Source: Bacteroides sp. 51
Lineage (GTDB): Bacteria; Bacteroidota; Bacteroidia; Bacteroidales; Bacteroidaceae
Assembly: GCF_010500965.1 (NCBI RefSeq)
Contig: NZ_QVMI01000001.1
Coordinates: forward strand, 308,442-372,441
DNA: 64,000 nucleotides
Reading direction: 5' to 3'
Positions 52,258 through 62,085 of the stretch are shown here, in pieces (within the stretch, counting starts at the first letter, position 1; each line of letters begins with the position of its first letter). Below the pieces are notes generated by a model, which was given only the letters and a program-made list of their open reading frames with translations, searched no databases and was not told the DNA's origin. The translations under genes were made by a program, and so were the position numbers.

Positions 52258-54201
52258 ATGACTAAGATAGATTCAAAGATTCCTGAAGGTCAATTGGCCG
52301 AGAAATGGAGTAACTATAAAGCTCATCAGAAACTAGTAAACCCTGCCAACAAACGTCGTCTGGATGTCATCGTGGTAGGAACCGGTTTGGGAGGTGCGGC
52401 AGCCGCTGCTTCTCTGGGCGAAATGGGATTCAGAGTATTCAACTTCTGTATCCAGGATTCTCCCCGTCGTGCACACTCCATCGCTGCACAGGGAGGTATC
52501 AATGCTGCTAAGAATTATCAAAACGATGGTGACTCGGTTTACCGTCTGTTCTACGATACCATTAAAGGTGGTGACTATCGTGCCCGCGAAGCAAACGTTT
52601 ACCGTTTGGCCGAGGTATCGAACGCTATCATCGACCAATGTGTGGCTCAAGGTGTTCCTTTTGCACGCGATTACGGTGGTACACTCGACAACCGTTCGTT
52701 CGGTGGTGCACAGGTATCCCGTACGTTCTATGCCCGCGGCCAAACCGGACAACAATTGTTGCTGGGTGCTTACTCTGCATTGAGCCGTCAGGTACACAAA
52801 GGAAACGTGAAGCTGTACACCCGCTACGAAATGCTCGACCTGGTGGTGGTTGATGGCCGTGCCCGCGGTATCATCGCCCGTAACCTCGTTACCGGACAAT
52901 TGGAACGTTTCTCGGCCCATGCCGTAGTTATCGGTACCGGTGGTTATGGTAACGCCTTCTTCCTTTCTACCAACGCGATGGGATCTAACGGTTCGGCCGC
53001 TATCCAATGCTACAAGAAAGGTGCTTACTTTGCTAACCCATGTTTCGCTCAGATTCACCCCACTTGTGTACCCGTACACGGTGACAAACAATCTAAGTTG
53101 ACGCTGATGTCCGAGTCGCTTCGTAACGACGGACGTATCTGGGTTCCTAAGAAACTGGAAGATGCCAAAGCTCTGCAAGCCGGCAAGATGAAAGCCACCG
53201 ATATTCCTGACGAAGATCGTGACTTCTATCTGGAACGCCGTTACCCTGCATTCGGTAACCTCGTACCACGCGACGTTGCCTCTCGTGCAGCTAAAGAACG
53301 TTGCGATGCCGGATTCGGTGTAAACAACACAGGTCTGGCCGTATTCCTCGACTTTAAATACGCTATCGACCGTTTGGGCAAGGATGTAGTTGCCGAACGT
53401 TACGGTAACCTCTTCGACATGTACGAAGAAATCACTGACGAAGATCCATACCACACTCCGATGATGATCTTCCCCGCTATCCACTATACTATGGGTGGTA
53501 TCTGGGTTGACTACGAACTAATGACCTCTATTCCGGGTCTGTTCGCTATCGGTGAAGCTAACTTCTCCGACCACGGTGCCAACCGTTTGGGTGCATCGGC
53601 GTTGATGCAAGGTTTGGCCGACGGATACTTCGTTCTTCCATATACTATTCAAAATTATTTAGCCGATCAGATTCAAGTTCCCCGTTTCTCAACCGACCTT
53701 CCTGAATTTGTTGAAGCAGAGAAAGCAATCCACGATAAGATGGTGAAACTGAAAGCCATCAACGGTAAGCACTCTGTCGACTCTATTCACAAGAAGTTGG
53801 GTAACATCATGTGGGACTTTGTGGGTATGGCTCGTACCAAAGAATCTCTTGAAAAAGCACTGAAGGAAATCAAGGAAGTGAAGAAAGACTTCTGGACCAA
53901 TGTGCGTATCCCGGGTGAAGTAGACGACCTGAACATCGAAATGGAGAAAGCGCTTCGTCTGGACGACTTTATCGAAGTAGGTATGCTGATGGCTCGCGAC
54001 GGATTGAACCGTAATGAATCGTGCGGTGGTCACTTCCGTGAAGAGTATCAAACTCCCGAAGGTGAAGCCCTGCGTGACGATGAAAACTACTCTTACGTAG
54101 CTTGCTGGAAGTATACTGGTGAAGATAAAGAACCAGAATTGCTTAAAGAACCATTGAACTACGAATTCACTAAAGTACAAACCCGTAATTACAAAGCATA
54201 A
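52258..54201 (+). CDS. frdA: Fumarate reductase/succinate dehydrogenase flavoprotein subunit
   Basis: 647 residues carrying covalent [21 protein letters not shown] is the dinucleotide motif, and [17 protein letters not shown] contains the FAD-linking His. [10 protein letters not shown] and [14 protein letters not shown] provide active-site residues, and [18 protein letters not shown] closes the FAD site. The helical C-terminal part is complete. It interconverts fumarate and succinate on the cytoplasmic face. Codon use is that of a highly expressed gene. Its stop overlaps the frdB start by one base (TAATG). Confidence 0.96.
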   Translation: MTKIDSKIPEGQLAEKWSNYKAHQKLVNPANKRRLDVIVVGTGLGGAAAAASLGEMGFRVFNFCIQDSPRRAHSIAAQGGINAAKNYQNDGDSVYRLFYDTIKGGDYRAREANVYRLAEVSNAIIDQCVAQGVPFARDYGGTLDNRSFGGAQVSRTFYARGQTGQQLLLGAYSALSRQVHKGNVKLYTRYEMLDLVVVDGRARGIIARNLVTGQLERFSAHAVVIGTGGYGNAFFLSTNAMGSNGSAAIQCYKKGAYFANPCFAQIHPTCVPVHGDKQSKLTLMSESLRNDGRIWVPKKLEDAKALQAGKMKATDIPDEDRDFYLERRYPAFGNLVPRDVASRAAKERCDAGFGVNNTGLAVFLDFKYAIDRLGKDVVAERYGNLFDMYEEITDEDPYHTPMMIFPAIHYTMGGIWVDYELMTSIPGLFAIGEANFSDHGANRLGASALMQGLADGYFVLPYTIQNYLADQIQVPRFSTDLPEFVEAEKAIHDKMVKLKAINGKHSVDSIHKKLGNIMWDFVGMARTKESLEKALKEIKEVKKDFWTNVRIPGEVDDLNIEMEKALRLDDFIEVGMLMARDGLNRNESCGGHFREEYQTPEGEALRDDENYSYVACWKYTGEDKEPELLKEPLNYEFTKVQTRNYKA

Positions 54202-54956
54202 TGGAAAGAAATATATCATTCAAGCTAAAGATATGGCGTCAAAGAGGCCCTAAAGCGAAAGGTGAGTTTAAGATATATGAAATGAAGGATATACCAACGG
54301 ATACTTCATTTCTGGAAGCACTTGATATCCTGAACGAGGACTTGATAAATAAAGGCGAAGAGCCTGTAGTATTCGACCATGACTGTCGTGAAGGTATCTG
54401 CGGTATGTGTTCATTGTATATCAATGGGCGTCCACACGGTCCTGCTGCGGGGGTTACTACTTGCCAGATGTATGTACGCCGTTTCAAAGATGGCGAAACC
54501 ATTACCGTTGAACCTTGGCGTTCGGCAGGTTTCCCTGTGATCCGCGACTTGATGGTCGACCGTAATGCATTCGATAAGATCATGCAGGCGGGTGGTTACG
54601 TAAATGTAAATACAGGTGCTCCTCAGGATGCCAACGCCATTCTTATTCCTAAACCAGCAGCGGATGAAGCTATGGATGCTGCTGCTTGTGTGGGTTGTGG
54701 TGCTTGTGTTGCAACATGTAAGAATGGTTCGGCTATGTTGTTCGTTTCGGCAAAGGTTAGCCAGTTGAACCTGCTTCCACAAGGTAAAGTTGAGGCTCAC
54801 CGTCGTGCGAAAGCAATGCTTTCTAAGATGGATGAACTAGGCTTTGGTAACTGTACCAATACACGTGCTTGCGAAGCTGAATGTCCGAAGAGCATTTCAA
54901 TCAGTCACATCGCTCGTTTGAATCGCGATTTTATTGTTGCGAAACTGAAAGACTAA
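54201..54956 (+). CDS. frdB: Fumarate reductase/succinate dehydrogenase iron-sulfur subunit
   Basis: 251 residues carrying the 2Fe-2S, 4Fe-4S and 3Fe-4S clusters that wire FrdA to the cytochrome. Cys motifs are [16 protein letters not shown] for the plant-type cluster, then [11 protein letters not shown] and the later [13 protein letters not shown] for the other two. The length is usual for this B-type enzyme. It overlaps frdA by one base (TAATG) and is followed by a strong terminator. Confidence 0.96.
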   Translation: MERNISFKLKIWRQRGPKAKGEFKIYEMKDIPTDTSFLEALDILNEDLINKGEEPVVFDHDCREGICGMCSLYINGRPHGPAAGVTTCQMYVRRFKDGETITVEPWRSAGFPVIRDLMVDRNAFDKIMQAGGYVNVNTGAPQDANAILIPKPAADEAMDAAACVGCGACVATCKNGSAMLFVSAKVSQLNLLPQGKVEAHRRAKAMLSKMDELGFGNCTNTRACEAECPKSISISHIARLNRDFIVAKLKD

Positions 54957-54981
54957 GATTATAGTTTGATTGTAATTGAAA

Positions 54982-55020
54982 AACCGTTGTAGAAGCATGC
55001 TTTTACAACGGTTCTTTTTT
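54982..55020 (+). terminator. Rho-independent terminator of frdCAB
   Basis: aaccgttgta pairs with tacaacggtt around aagcatgctt, which is itself palindromic, and a run of seven T follows. It lies 26 bp after the frdB stop. Confidence 0.9.
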
Positions 55021-55067
55021 TAAACCGGCAGTTAAAGGATTTAGCGTAAAAAGGGATTGGGAATTTC

Positions 55068-55190
55068 GAGAAAGTACCTCATCTGTCTTGAGAAAGTACC
55101 TCATTTGCCTTGAGCAAGTTTCTCATACTGAAAGAGAAACTTTCTCTTTAGCCAAATGAAACTTTCTTTGAAGCAGCCTGAAACTTTTAA
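55068..55190. repeat. Array with exact 22-bp period after frdCAB
   Basis: Units start at 55068, 55090, 55112 and 55134 with core GAGAAAGTACCTCATnTG, the last two drifting to gagcaagtttctcat and gagaaactttctc. Two further drifted units lie at about 55158 and 55180. Unit sequence differs from the array at 20863-20946, but period and setting are the same. The remaining gap to 55338 shows nothing else. Confidence 0.7.
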
Positions 55191-55338
55191 AATTTAGTGG
55201 AGGTGTGTGAGATTTGTATGTAGCGTGTAATTATTATGCTTGCTCGCACACTCCCAACCCCCTTATTCATCGGCTTTTCAGAAGAGCGTGTGAGATATGA
55301 CGATGTTCGAGGAAGAAAACCATTAGAAAGACTTGATT

Positions 55339-55815
55339 TCAATTCACCTTTCGCTCCAATACAACCATATCTTTGAGCATTACTCCGTTCTCGTAAATCG
55401 GTTCCGGGAATTTGTCCAGGAAGTAATCTTTGCGGATGTCACATACTTTGAAGCCATTCCGTTGGTAGAAGTTTATTTGCCGCATTCCACAATCGGCCGT
55501 GCCCACTTTAAGAGACGAATAACCACCTGTCTGTGCTATTTCCATTGCCTTATCAAGTAAGATACTCCCTATTCCCCGGCTCTGCAAAACAGTGTTGACG
55601 GCGATATTCATGATCTCTATCTCTTTGGGAGTGTTGGGTTGCATTGCCATCACCGCGATAGGTATTTGTCGGTTTGGCATGGTTGCGATATAAATATCCG
55701 AATGAGGCAGATATTTGTCGATAGCTTCCACCGTCTCATCGGCAAGCAATAACAGATTGTATGGTATGGGGGCATCCGGTGCCAGCTTTTTTATTTCAAT
55801 ATCAGTTGAAGTCAT
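55339..55815 (-). CDS. GNAT family N-acetyltransferase
   Basis: 158 residues with the GNAT fold: EIEIMNIAVNTVLQSRGIGS contains the acetyl-CoA pyrophosphate loop (motif A, Q/RxxGxG/A as QSRGIGS), followed by LLDKAMEIAQTGGYSSLKVG and the C-terminal FYQRNGFKVCDIRKDYF. It acetylates an unknown amine; the sequence group is close to general small-molecule acetyltransferases. It stands alone on the minus strand. Confidence 0.9.
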   Translation of the reverse strand: MTSTDIEIKKLAPDAPIPYNLLLLADETVEAIDKYLPHSDIYIATMPNRQIPIAVMAMQPNTPKEIEIMNIAVNTVLQSRGIGSILLDKAMEIAQTGGYSSLKVGTADCGMRQINFYQRNGFKVCDIRKDYFLDKFPEPIYENGVMLKDMVVLERKVN

Positions 55816-56008
55816 AGATATTTAGTCATAGAGATATTAGTTGATTGTTGGCACCTGAAACTTGCGTGGTTACATATATTTCGGGTTTAAGGCGTAAAGA
55901 TAGGAAATAAATGGAGTAATTAAAGAAATAAAATAGAAGATAGATGCAGTAATCAGATTATAAAGTCATTTATAATGTATATATTAACCCCAAATATAAA
56001 ACTAAATT

Positions 56009-57232
56009 ATGAAAAAGACTATCCTCTATTTCCTGGCTTCGATGCTTCTATTTTCCTGTCAGTCAGATGATCCAACGCCAACACCAGACGAGCGTGAAGA
56101 CATTCCATTAAGTCGGTCCGAACTCGAAATGACCGAGGTGGGTAATGAATTTGCTTTTGATTTCTTTAAAACCATTGCCGCCGGAGAAACGGAAGATAAT
56201 CTGTTTATCTCTCCTCTAAGTGCTTCTATTGCATTATCCATGTGTGCCAATGGCGCAGCCAATGAAACACTTGAAGAGATGAAAGCAACTTTAGGCTTTA
56301 AGGATTACTCTCTTGAGGAAATGAATGCATATTATAAAAAACTTGTTGGCGGATTACTTGCGGTAGATAACACCACTACGCTAGGTATTGCCAACTCTAT
56401 CTGGATCAAAAAAGGATTCGATGTAAAACAACCTTTCATCGATTTGAATAAAGACATTTATGATGCAGAGGTAAGAACGCTGGACTTCAATGCTCAAGCT
56501 GTAGCTATCATTAATCAGTGGTGTGCGGACAAAACCAATAAAAGAATTCCTAAAGTCTTAGATAATATAAGTCCTGACGCTTTACTTTTCCTTATCAATG
56601 CGTTATATTTTAAAGGTACCTGGACTTATGAATTCGATAAATCGAAGACAGTCAAAGAAGATTTTACAGCGATTTCAGGACAGAAGAAGAAAGTGGATTT
56701 GATGCGTCAGGAGTGCCAAATACCATACGTAAAGGATGAAGGATTACAAGTTGTTGAACTTCCATATGGTAATGAGGCATTTAGTATGATTGTCCTTTTA
56801 CCCGAAGAAGGCCGCAACGTTGATGATGCCATCCAACAACTTACCGCCGCGAACTGGAATAAATGGATGAAGGCATTATATCCCCATACAATAGATATCA
56901 AACTTCCGAAGTTTAAACTGGAATACGAAAGAGATTTAAAAGCTGATTTGAAGAATATGGGAATGATTCTTCCTTTTGCTGAAAATAAGGCTGACTTTAG
57001 TAATATGTCCTCCCACACCCCTCTGTTTATAGGATTGGTGAAACAGAACACCTTTGTTGAAGTTAATGAAGAAGGAACTGAAGCAGCGGCTGTAACAATT
57101 ATCGGTATGGAAACATCATCTATAGATGGCCCCCCAGTAACTACTGTTCATGTTAACCGTCCGTTTATCTATATTATAAAAGAAAAGAGTACAGGCGCTA
57201 TACTCTTTATGGGTAAAATGGGAAGTTTATAA
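56009..57232 (+). CDS. Lipoprotein serpin (serine protease inhibitor)
   Basis: 407 residues. The lipobox is LFSC (Cys17), then a Pro/Asp-rich linker, then a full serpin domain from about residue 40 (FAFDFFKTIA, NLFISPLSASIALSMCANGA, FLINALYFKGTW). The reactive loop keeps the inhibitory hinge EEGTEAAAVT. Counting from Glu as P17 gives P1-P1' as Ser-Ser in METSSID, which would suit elastase-like proteases; this is an estimate. HVNRPFIYIIKEKSTGAIL is the classic end. As a surface lipoprotein it could protect against host or rival proteases. Confidence 0.93.
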   Translation: MKKTILYFLASMLLFSCQSDDPTPTPDEREDIPLSRSELEMTEVGNEFAFDFFKTIAAGETEDNLFISPLSASIALSMCANGAANETLEEMKATLGFKDYSLEEMNAYYKKLVGGLLAVDNTTTLGIANSIWIKKGFDVKQPFIDLNKDIYDAEVRTLDFNAQAVAIINQWCADKTNKRIPKVLDNISPDALLFLINALYFKGTWTYEFDKSKTVKEDFTAISGQKKKVDLMRQECQIPYVKDEGLQVVELPYGNEAFSMIVLLPEEGRNVDDAIQQLTAANWNKWMKALYPHTIDIKLPKFKLEYERDLKADLKNMGMILPFAENKADFSNMSSHTPLFIGLVKQNTFVEVNEEGTEAAAVTIIGMETSSIDGPPVTTVHVNRPFIYIIKEKSTGAILFMGKMGSL

Positions 57233-57549
57233 GGATTGTGCACTTGTAGGGGCGGTTCGCGAACCGCCCAATATACAGGAAGCTATTCTGGGACTTAGAA
57301 GCACAAATGCAGAATATTCCCGATAAATACAAATACCCCCCCCAACAACAGATTGTCTTATACCCCGAAAAGAGGATGCGTCAAAGAATTTATGACACAC
57401 CCTCCCGCTCGATCGCTTCTTCTGCTATATTAGATACGAATGATTGATAACCTCATTTCATTCTCTTGAACCATCTGAGATTTATGGCAAAAACTGGTTC
57501 TTATATTCAGCAGTTTACACGATCCTTTGCTCAATACGAGTAAAAAGAA
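57233..57549. other. Gap with perfect GC palindrome
   Basis: 57250-57269 is a perfect 20-bp palindrome (gggcggttcg and its mirror) just after the serpin stop, probably a terminator or an interspersed repeat. The rest of the gap has a C-rich run near 57337 and scattered open codons, but no gene I can support. Confidence 0.6.
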
Positions 57550-57762
57550 CTACTTCTTACGACCGTTTTCGGATTCGAAACGACCATTAGAGTCTCTTTT
57601 TTCATTCTGAGCGTTCTCACCTCTGTGGTGATTCATTGTTCCGGATGATTTCTGACCTTTCATGTTTTCTTTGTGGTCACTTGATTCAAAACGTCCGTTT
57701 GAATCTCTTTCTTCGTTACGAGCGCGTTCGCTTCTCGATTCTGATGATTGATTTGTTTTCAT
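57550..57762 (-). CDS. Small hydrophilic protein with two DSNGRFES repeats
   Basis: 70 residues made of charged and polar residues only. RDSNGRFES occurs twice (about residues 20-28 and 55-63), each time preceded by NE-(E/K). The Gly-Arg-Phe repeats in a disordered, Lys/Arg/Glu-rich background recall small stress-linked 'KGG' proteins, but it is not the same motif. No family is recognised. It is a separate gene with a clear ATG and an AT-rich upstream region. Confidence 0.65.
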   Translation of the reverse strand: MKTNQSSESRSERARNEERDSNGRFESSDHKENMKGQKSSGTMNHHRGENAQNEKRDSNGRFESENGRKK

Positions 57763-58085
57763 AATCTTGGTTTTTTTAAATTTATAATCTTTTTTTGTGT
57801 ACCAGGCCCGATACTATATTATAGCATTCAGGATTTGATGTTGATATATTTGTTTTTGTTCAACAGTGTCTTCCCAAAGCTAAATCATCAACAAAGAGCT
57901 TTCGACTAATGTTTCTGCGTGGGTTGAAATTCTAATACTCTTTAAATTACTTTTTGTTATTGTCGTAATTATTTAATTAGATTTCTTTGTTTTGTATAAA
58001 AGATATAATAACTTATGGTATTCCGGATAGCAATCTTTGATGTTGCGTCTTTTTGAAAGGAATTTTAGTAGAGTAAGAAATAAAA

Positions 58086-58139
58086 ATCGCAATAAACGTA
58101 AAAGGGCTATCTGTTTAGCAGTTTTATGTTTATTGCGAT
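58086..58139. other. Long 18-bp inverted repeat in AT-rich gap
   Basis: The arms 58086-58103 (atcgcaataaacgtaaaa) and 58122-58139 pair over 18 bases with one G-T pair, around an 18-base loop. It lies between two small minus-strand genes (gap 57763-58160) and could be a terminator for the gene at 58161, a small RNA or a mobile-element remnant. Overlapping short open frames here look like by-products of the hairpin. Confidence 0.55.
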
Positions 58140-58160
58140 CAAAGAATATAAAGAAAGATA

Positions 58161-58367
58161 TCAGAACCAATAGGATGAATCTGACATACCTATTTCTTTA
58201 TGCATCTCACTTGGCGTTTTAATTCCCGTATCGGGCATTTCGTGGGGAATGTTCGGAATTTCCTTGGGGAATTTATCCGGTTGTTCAGGCATTTCTTCTT
58301 CCGGTTTTCTTTCCGGCTGTTCATTCGGATGAATATCCGGTCTTTCTTTAGGCTTGTCTTTATCCAT
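58161..58367 (-). CDS. Small Pro/Glu-rich protein
   Basis: 68 residues, with no hydrophobic segment, dominated by Pro, Glu and Lys (DKPKERPDIHPNEQPERK, PEEEMPEQPDKFPKEIP). It is probably disordered and cytoplasmic. Similar short proteins occur next to stress genes in Bacteroides as far as I recall, but no domain is named. The ATG lies after a 230-bp AT-rich gap (58368-58605) in which I see nothing else. Confidence 0.6.
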   Translation of the reverse strand: MDKDKPKERPDIHPNEQPERKPEEEMPEQPDKFPKEIPNIPHEMPDTGIKTPSEMHKEIGMSDSSYWF

Positions 58368-58605
58368 GTTGTTAAGGTTTTAAGTTGGTAAATATTATTA
58401 TTGTATTCCCTTGCAACAATGGGCTGCCGTATTAAGTTCATCTTCTACGGTTTGTGTTTGTCTTAACAGATAATAAATAACCGGTGTATTCATTTAAAAT
58501 TGAATAACGTTATATTTTTTACTGTTTTCTATATAGGCTGTTAACAAAACAAACACTTTTTATTTCTGTTATAAAGGAATAAGATAAATATTAAAATGGT
58601 TATGT

Positions 58606-59007
58606 ATGATAAGCGGTAAGGATTTGCGGATTGGTAATATAATAAGGTGTACCCATCACCTCCCAATAGGGTTTAGGGTTCCCCTTATGATACACTCTAA
58701 CGTTACAGAAATAAGAGAGGGTATGGTAGGGACGGGTGAAGGCTTTTATAAGTTCGCTGATATAGTGCCCATACCTCTTACGGTAGATATTTTGCTTAAA
58801 GCAGGAGCTAAGTCTATCACGGAAACCGAATACATAATCAGTAAGATAGCGGAAAAAGACCCCGATGTTTATATCCTGAAAGATATGAATAGCTTCTATC
58901 TGAGTATTGCTCAAGGTGGTAAGTATAGCATAGGTGTTGATTACCTGCATCAACTCCAGAATCTATATTATGTATTAACAGGAAGGGAATTGAATGTTAA
59001 CATCTAG
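58606..59007 (+). CDS. Phage/mobile-element-type hypothetical protein (LRIGN...LHQLQNLY family)
   Basis: 133 residues. The start KDLRIGNIIRC, the middle PIPLTVDILLKAGAKS and the end YLHQLQNLYYVLTGRELNV match a small protein family very common in Bacteroidales prophages and mobile regions; its function is unknown. No other phage gene is near, so this is a lone copy. It converges with the histidine kinase gene, with 31 bp between the stops. Confidence 0.75.
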   Translation: MISGKDLRIGNIIRCTHHLPIGFRVPLMIHSNVTEIREGMVGTGEGFYKFADIVPIPLTVDILLKAGAKSITETEYIISKIAEKDPDVYILKDMNSFYLSIAQGGKYSIGVDYLHQLQNLYYVLTGRELNVNI

Positions 59008-59038
59008 CCGATGCCTTGGCGAATAACTATCCTTCTTA

Positions 59039-61033
59039 TTACATAGCTACACAGAAAAGCAGGCGTGTTCCTTTAGTGTATTCCTTGTCGACAATCAAGT
59101 ATCCTCCCAGCTTTTCGGCAATGATCCGGCAAATAGGTAAGCCAAGTCCTGTACCTTGTGAGAAATCATCCAGTTTAACGAAGCGTTCAAACACATGGTC
59201 TTGTTGATCAACAGGGATACCTATACCAGTGTCGGTTATCGTAAAGAGCAGTTGCCTCTCCTTTTCTTTTACCTCATAAGATAAGATCACTGAGCCTTCA
59301 TTAGTGAATTTTGAAGAATTATTCATTAAATTCTCCAACACCTGGGCTATCCGTTCATAATTACTGTTTATGGTCAACGCATTACAGGTTGACTTAAACT
59401 CAAGTTTTACGGCATCAGTAAATAAGGGTTTGACTCTTTCCAAGGCTGTCTGGCAACAACTATTTACATCAATGGGCGAGCGTTTGATCTCAATATCATT
59501 ATCAAGTGCAGAAATATCAAGGATATCACTAATCAGTTTTAATAGCAGATTACTGTTATCTTCGATTAAGGAAGCATATTGCTTGATTTCTTCATTCTCG
59601 GCAAACAAGTCGGCCAGTACAGCAGAGAAACCTACAATAGAATTCAGTGGTGTACGAATCTCATGGGACATGTTTTGGATGAATACTGTTTTCATCCAGC
59701 TGCTTTGCTCGGCTATTTCCTTGGCTTTGCGTAGTTCTTCTTCGGCTTGAACGAGTATATGGTTCTTTTTGTCTAGTTCATCCCTTGACTTTTTCAGTTT
59801 ACGGTTCAGCCTTCTTTGCTGGTATAAAGAGAATGCAACGATACATAGAATACCTGCCAGGGAAAGGGATATGATCTGTGTGTTCTGGAGTTGTTTCTCC
59901 CGGGATATTCTTTCCAGTTCTATCTTTTCTGCATTGAGTTGTTGCAGATTGAGCATGGTTGCAAATTCGCCGGTGGTAACTTCCTCGTTTCTTTCCTTTT
60001 CCTTTTTTTGTTCAGCAATATACTCACGATATAACTCGGCTGCCTCATCTTTTCTGTTCATATCCCAAAGGAGATCGGCTTTTGTTTTGTTCAATCCTGC
60101 CAGCGTGCTGAAGTCATTTTTCTTTTTTAACTCAGCTTCCCGTTCTTCCAGTATATTCAGAGCTTTGTTGTAATTTCCTGTTTTCCAGTAATAACTAGTT
60201 TCAACTTCATAGTAATAGTGAATATGACGTTTTAATGCTGGTTCGGTAAGGTACATTTGTTTGCATTCTTCGAGTTCCTGCCAAGCAGCTTCCTGATTGT
60301 TCTCGGCAAGGTACAGGTCTACATAAACCAATTTTGCAGTAACTTTATGATAGGGTGATGTGGCGTATTTGAGTGCTTTTTCGAGTAGCTCAGGGGCTTT
60401 TTCTTTTTCTCCTTGTTCAATGTAAATCTTGGCTGCATCGCTGTACTGGAAAGATATGTTGAGCCTTTTTATGTTGTTCTTTTCAAAATACTTAATTTCT
60501 TTAAGCATAAATTCGAGCGCTTTTTTCTGCAATCCTTTAGCACTATAGATATTGCCCAAGGCATAATAACACTCAGCCAGACACGCTTTTTCGGTTTCTT
60601 TTTGAGCTTCGCCCAACATTTTCTCAGCTTCGATGAGGGCAATATTGTATTCTCCCTGTTTGATGTAATGGTTTATTAACCGGGCTGCCCAAGCCCAATA
60701 ATATAGTTCGGGATTCTTAACTTTCTTTGCAAAGTTCTTTAAGCGGTTTACTCCGGATATGACACTATCTGTCCGATTTTCTCCTTGTCCGTAGTAGTAA
60801 TAATCCAGTTTAGCTCCTAAAGCATGTTTGGCCACTGCGGTATCATTTAGGCTGATTGCCATTTGTAACAGCGTGTCTGAGGCTGTTAGTACAATAGGGT
60901 CTGTAGGGTTATTGAAGTACTTTGCTTGATAGGCATGCATGCTATCAACGCTAATTGAGTCCACTTTTTTTGCAAAAGTGGACGTTGTGGTGAATTGGAA
61001 AATAATACAAATAAAAACAATCTTTCTCAGCAT
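59039..61033 (-). CDS. Sensor histidine kinase with periplasmic TPR domain
   Basis: 664 residues from ATG 61033; in-frame codons upstream do not add a better start. The signal peptide ends near TSTFAKK. Residues 30-360 form TPR helices (ALIEAEKMLGEAQKE, LGNIYSAKGLQKKALEF), and one membrane segment lies at about 380-400 (IISLSLAGILCIVAFSLY). A coiled linker leads to the kinase core: H box MSHEIRTPLNSIVGFSA, N box LENLMNNSSKF, G1 ITDTGIGIP and G2 GTGLGLPI. There is no receiver domain and no response regulator beside it, so its partner is elsewhere. The signal is unknown. Confidence 0.92.
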   Translation of the reverse strand: MLRKIVFICIIFQFTTTSTFAKKVDSISVDSMHAYQAKYFNNPTDPIVLTASDTLLQMAISLNDTAVAKHALGAKLDYYYYGQGENRTDSVISGVNRLKNFAKKVKNPELYYWAWAARLINHYIKQGEYNIALIEAEKMLGEAQKETEKACLAECYYALGNIYSAKGLQKKALEFMLKEIKYFEKNNIKRLNISFQYSDAAKIYIEQGEKEKAPELLEKALKYATSPYHKVTAKLVYVDLYLAENNQEAAWQELEECKQMYLTEPALKRHIHYYYEVETSYYWKTGNYNKALNILEEREAELKKKNDFSTLAGLNKTKADLLWDMNRKDEAAELYREYIAEQKKEKERNEEVTTGEFATMLNLQQLNAEKIELERISREKQLQNTQIISLSLAGILCIVAFSLYQQRRLNRKLKKSRDELDKKNHILVQAEEELRKAKEIAEQSSWMKTVFIQNMSHEIRTPLNSIVGFSAVLADLFAENEEIKQYASLIEDNSNLLLKLISDILDISALDNDIEIKRSPIDVNSCCQTALERVKPLFTDAVKLEFKSTCNALTINSNYERIAQVLENLMNNSSKFTNEGSVILSYEVKEKERQLLFTITDTGIGIPVDQQDHVFERFVKLDDFSQGTGLGLPICRIIAEKLGGYLIVDKEYTKGTRLLFCVAM

Positions 61034-61378
61034 CTCTCTCTCTAAATCGTTAAGTGGTTGTGTGTTACGCCGTGATAAAGATAGCACAATTAAAACGATT
61101 AGAGGGGTTTCTTATCAAAAAAAGTGCGATGAATGATTTTTTTTATCTTTTTATTGCAATTCGCAAGATATTGAAGCAGGGTGCTGCTTTTCCAGGTCTT
61201 CGTGATATCAAGAACCTGGGTGTGGCGCCTGGCTACTGTCTCGGAGGAGTTTTTCCTGAAATTCTTTATGTTTCCTTTGTTTATCTAATTTAATACAATG
61301 TTAATTGATAAATAAATAAGCAGAAAATGAAGTCTATAAATCACATGTTTTTATCTACGGATGCCTGTTTTGCTTGTT
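61034..61378. other. Gap upstream of the kinase gene
   Basis: 345 bp. A GC-richer patch at about 61180-61260 reads open in several frames (QGAAFPGLRDIKNLGVAPGY on +), but no frame has family-like features. I see no repeat or clear promoter. Confidence 0.4.
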
Positions 61379-61963
61379 TTAAAAGGTTTTGATTACACGG
61401 CAAGGGCTTCCTACTGCCAGGCAGTTGGCGGGGATATCTTTGCTGACTACGCTTCCTGCTCCGATGGTGGTGTTATCGCCGATGGTTACACCGGGTAGAA
61501 TGATGGAACCTCCTCCAATCCATACGTTTTTGCCGATAGTGACGGGTGCACTGGAGGTTTTCCATGTGCCAAGCGTATCTCCGAGGTTTTTATTTAATCG
61601 TTCATTTGGGTCTACCGGGTGTCCTACGGCATATACCTGAACGTTAGGACCTATACCCGAGTTATCGCCAATGGTGATTTTGTTGCAGTCGAGGAATACG
61701 CAGTTCATGTTGATTTCTACGTTGTTGCCGAGATGGATGTTTTCGCCATAGTCTACGTAGATGGGAGCAGATACCCAGACGTTGCTGCCTTTTGATCCCA
61801 GAAGTTGGTCGAGGATAGCATCCAGTTGTTCGCGGTCGGTGGTGTCTGCTGCGTAATATTCTTTTGCCAGTTTCTTGGAGAGATGCCATCGGGCAATTAA
61901 TTCAGGGTCGGCGGCATCGTAGTATTCGCCTGCAAGCATCTTTTCTTTTTCGGTTCTAAGCAT
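61379..61963 (-). CDS. Sugar O-acetyltransferase (maltose/galactoside type)
   Basis: 194 residues of the left-handed beta-helix acetyltransferase family (Maa/LacA). The N-terminal helical MAC domain reads EKEKMLAGEYYDAADPELI. The hexapeptide-repeat region follows, with NVWVSAPIYVDYGENIHLG, INMNCVFLD, VQVYAVGHPVDPNERL (catalytic His), KNVWIGGGSIILPGVTIG and GAGSVVSKDIPANCLAVG. It transfers acetyl from acetyl-CoA to a sugar hydroxyl. The exact sugar is unknown. It lies alone among minus-strand genes. Confidence 0.93.
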   Translation of the reverse strand: MLRTEKEKMLAGEYYDAADPELIARWHLSKKLAKEYYAADTTDREQLDAILDQLLGSKGSNVWVSAPIYVDYGENIHLGNNVEINMNCVFLDCNKITIGDNSGIGPNVQVYAVGHPVDPNERLNKNLGDTLGTWKTSSAPVTIGKNVWIGGGSIILPGVTIGDNTTIGAGSVVSKDIPANCLAVGSPCRVIKTF

Positions 61964-62060
61964 ATGATTGTTATTTGGTAAATATATGATTTACAAAATT
62001 AGCATATCCTGGGTATAATGAAATAGTACTTTCTTTTTTTATCAGTAAAAAAGTATCCGC

Positions 62061-62085
62061 AACCTGGCAGCGGCAAGGTGCCGCT
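62061..62085. repeat. GC-rich palindromic repeat, family B, copy 3
   Basis: aacctggcagcggcaaggtg then ccgct. It has the same outer sequence as copy 1 at 14131 but the inner core is inverted (caaggtg for caccttg). It overlaps the stop codon of the amidohydrolase gene. Confidence 0.7.

Noticed and set aside
52333-53484. 383-residue open frame opposite frdA
   Set aside because: frdA is unmistakable and codon-biased; the long antisense frame is a by-product of that codon use.
57973-58222. Two overlapping short frames (65 residues on -, 61 residues on +)
   Set aside because: Both run through an AT-rich inverted repeat and show only Lys/Arg/Leu-rich text; no support as genes.
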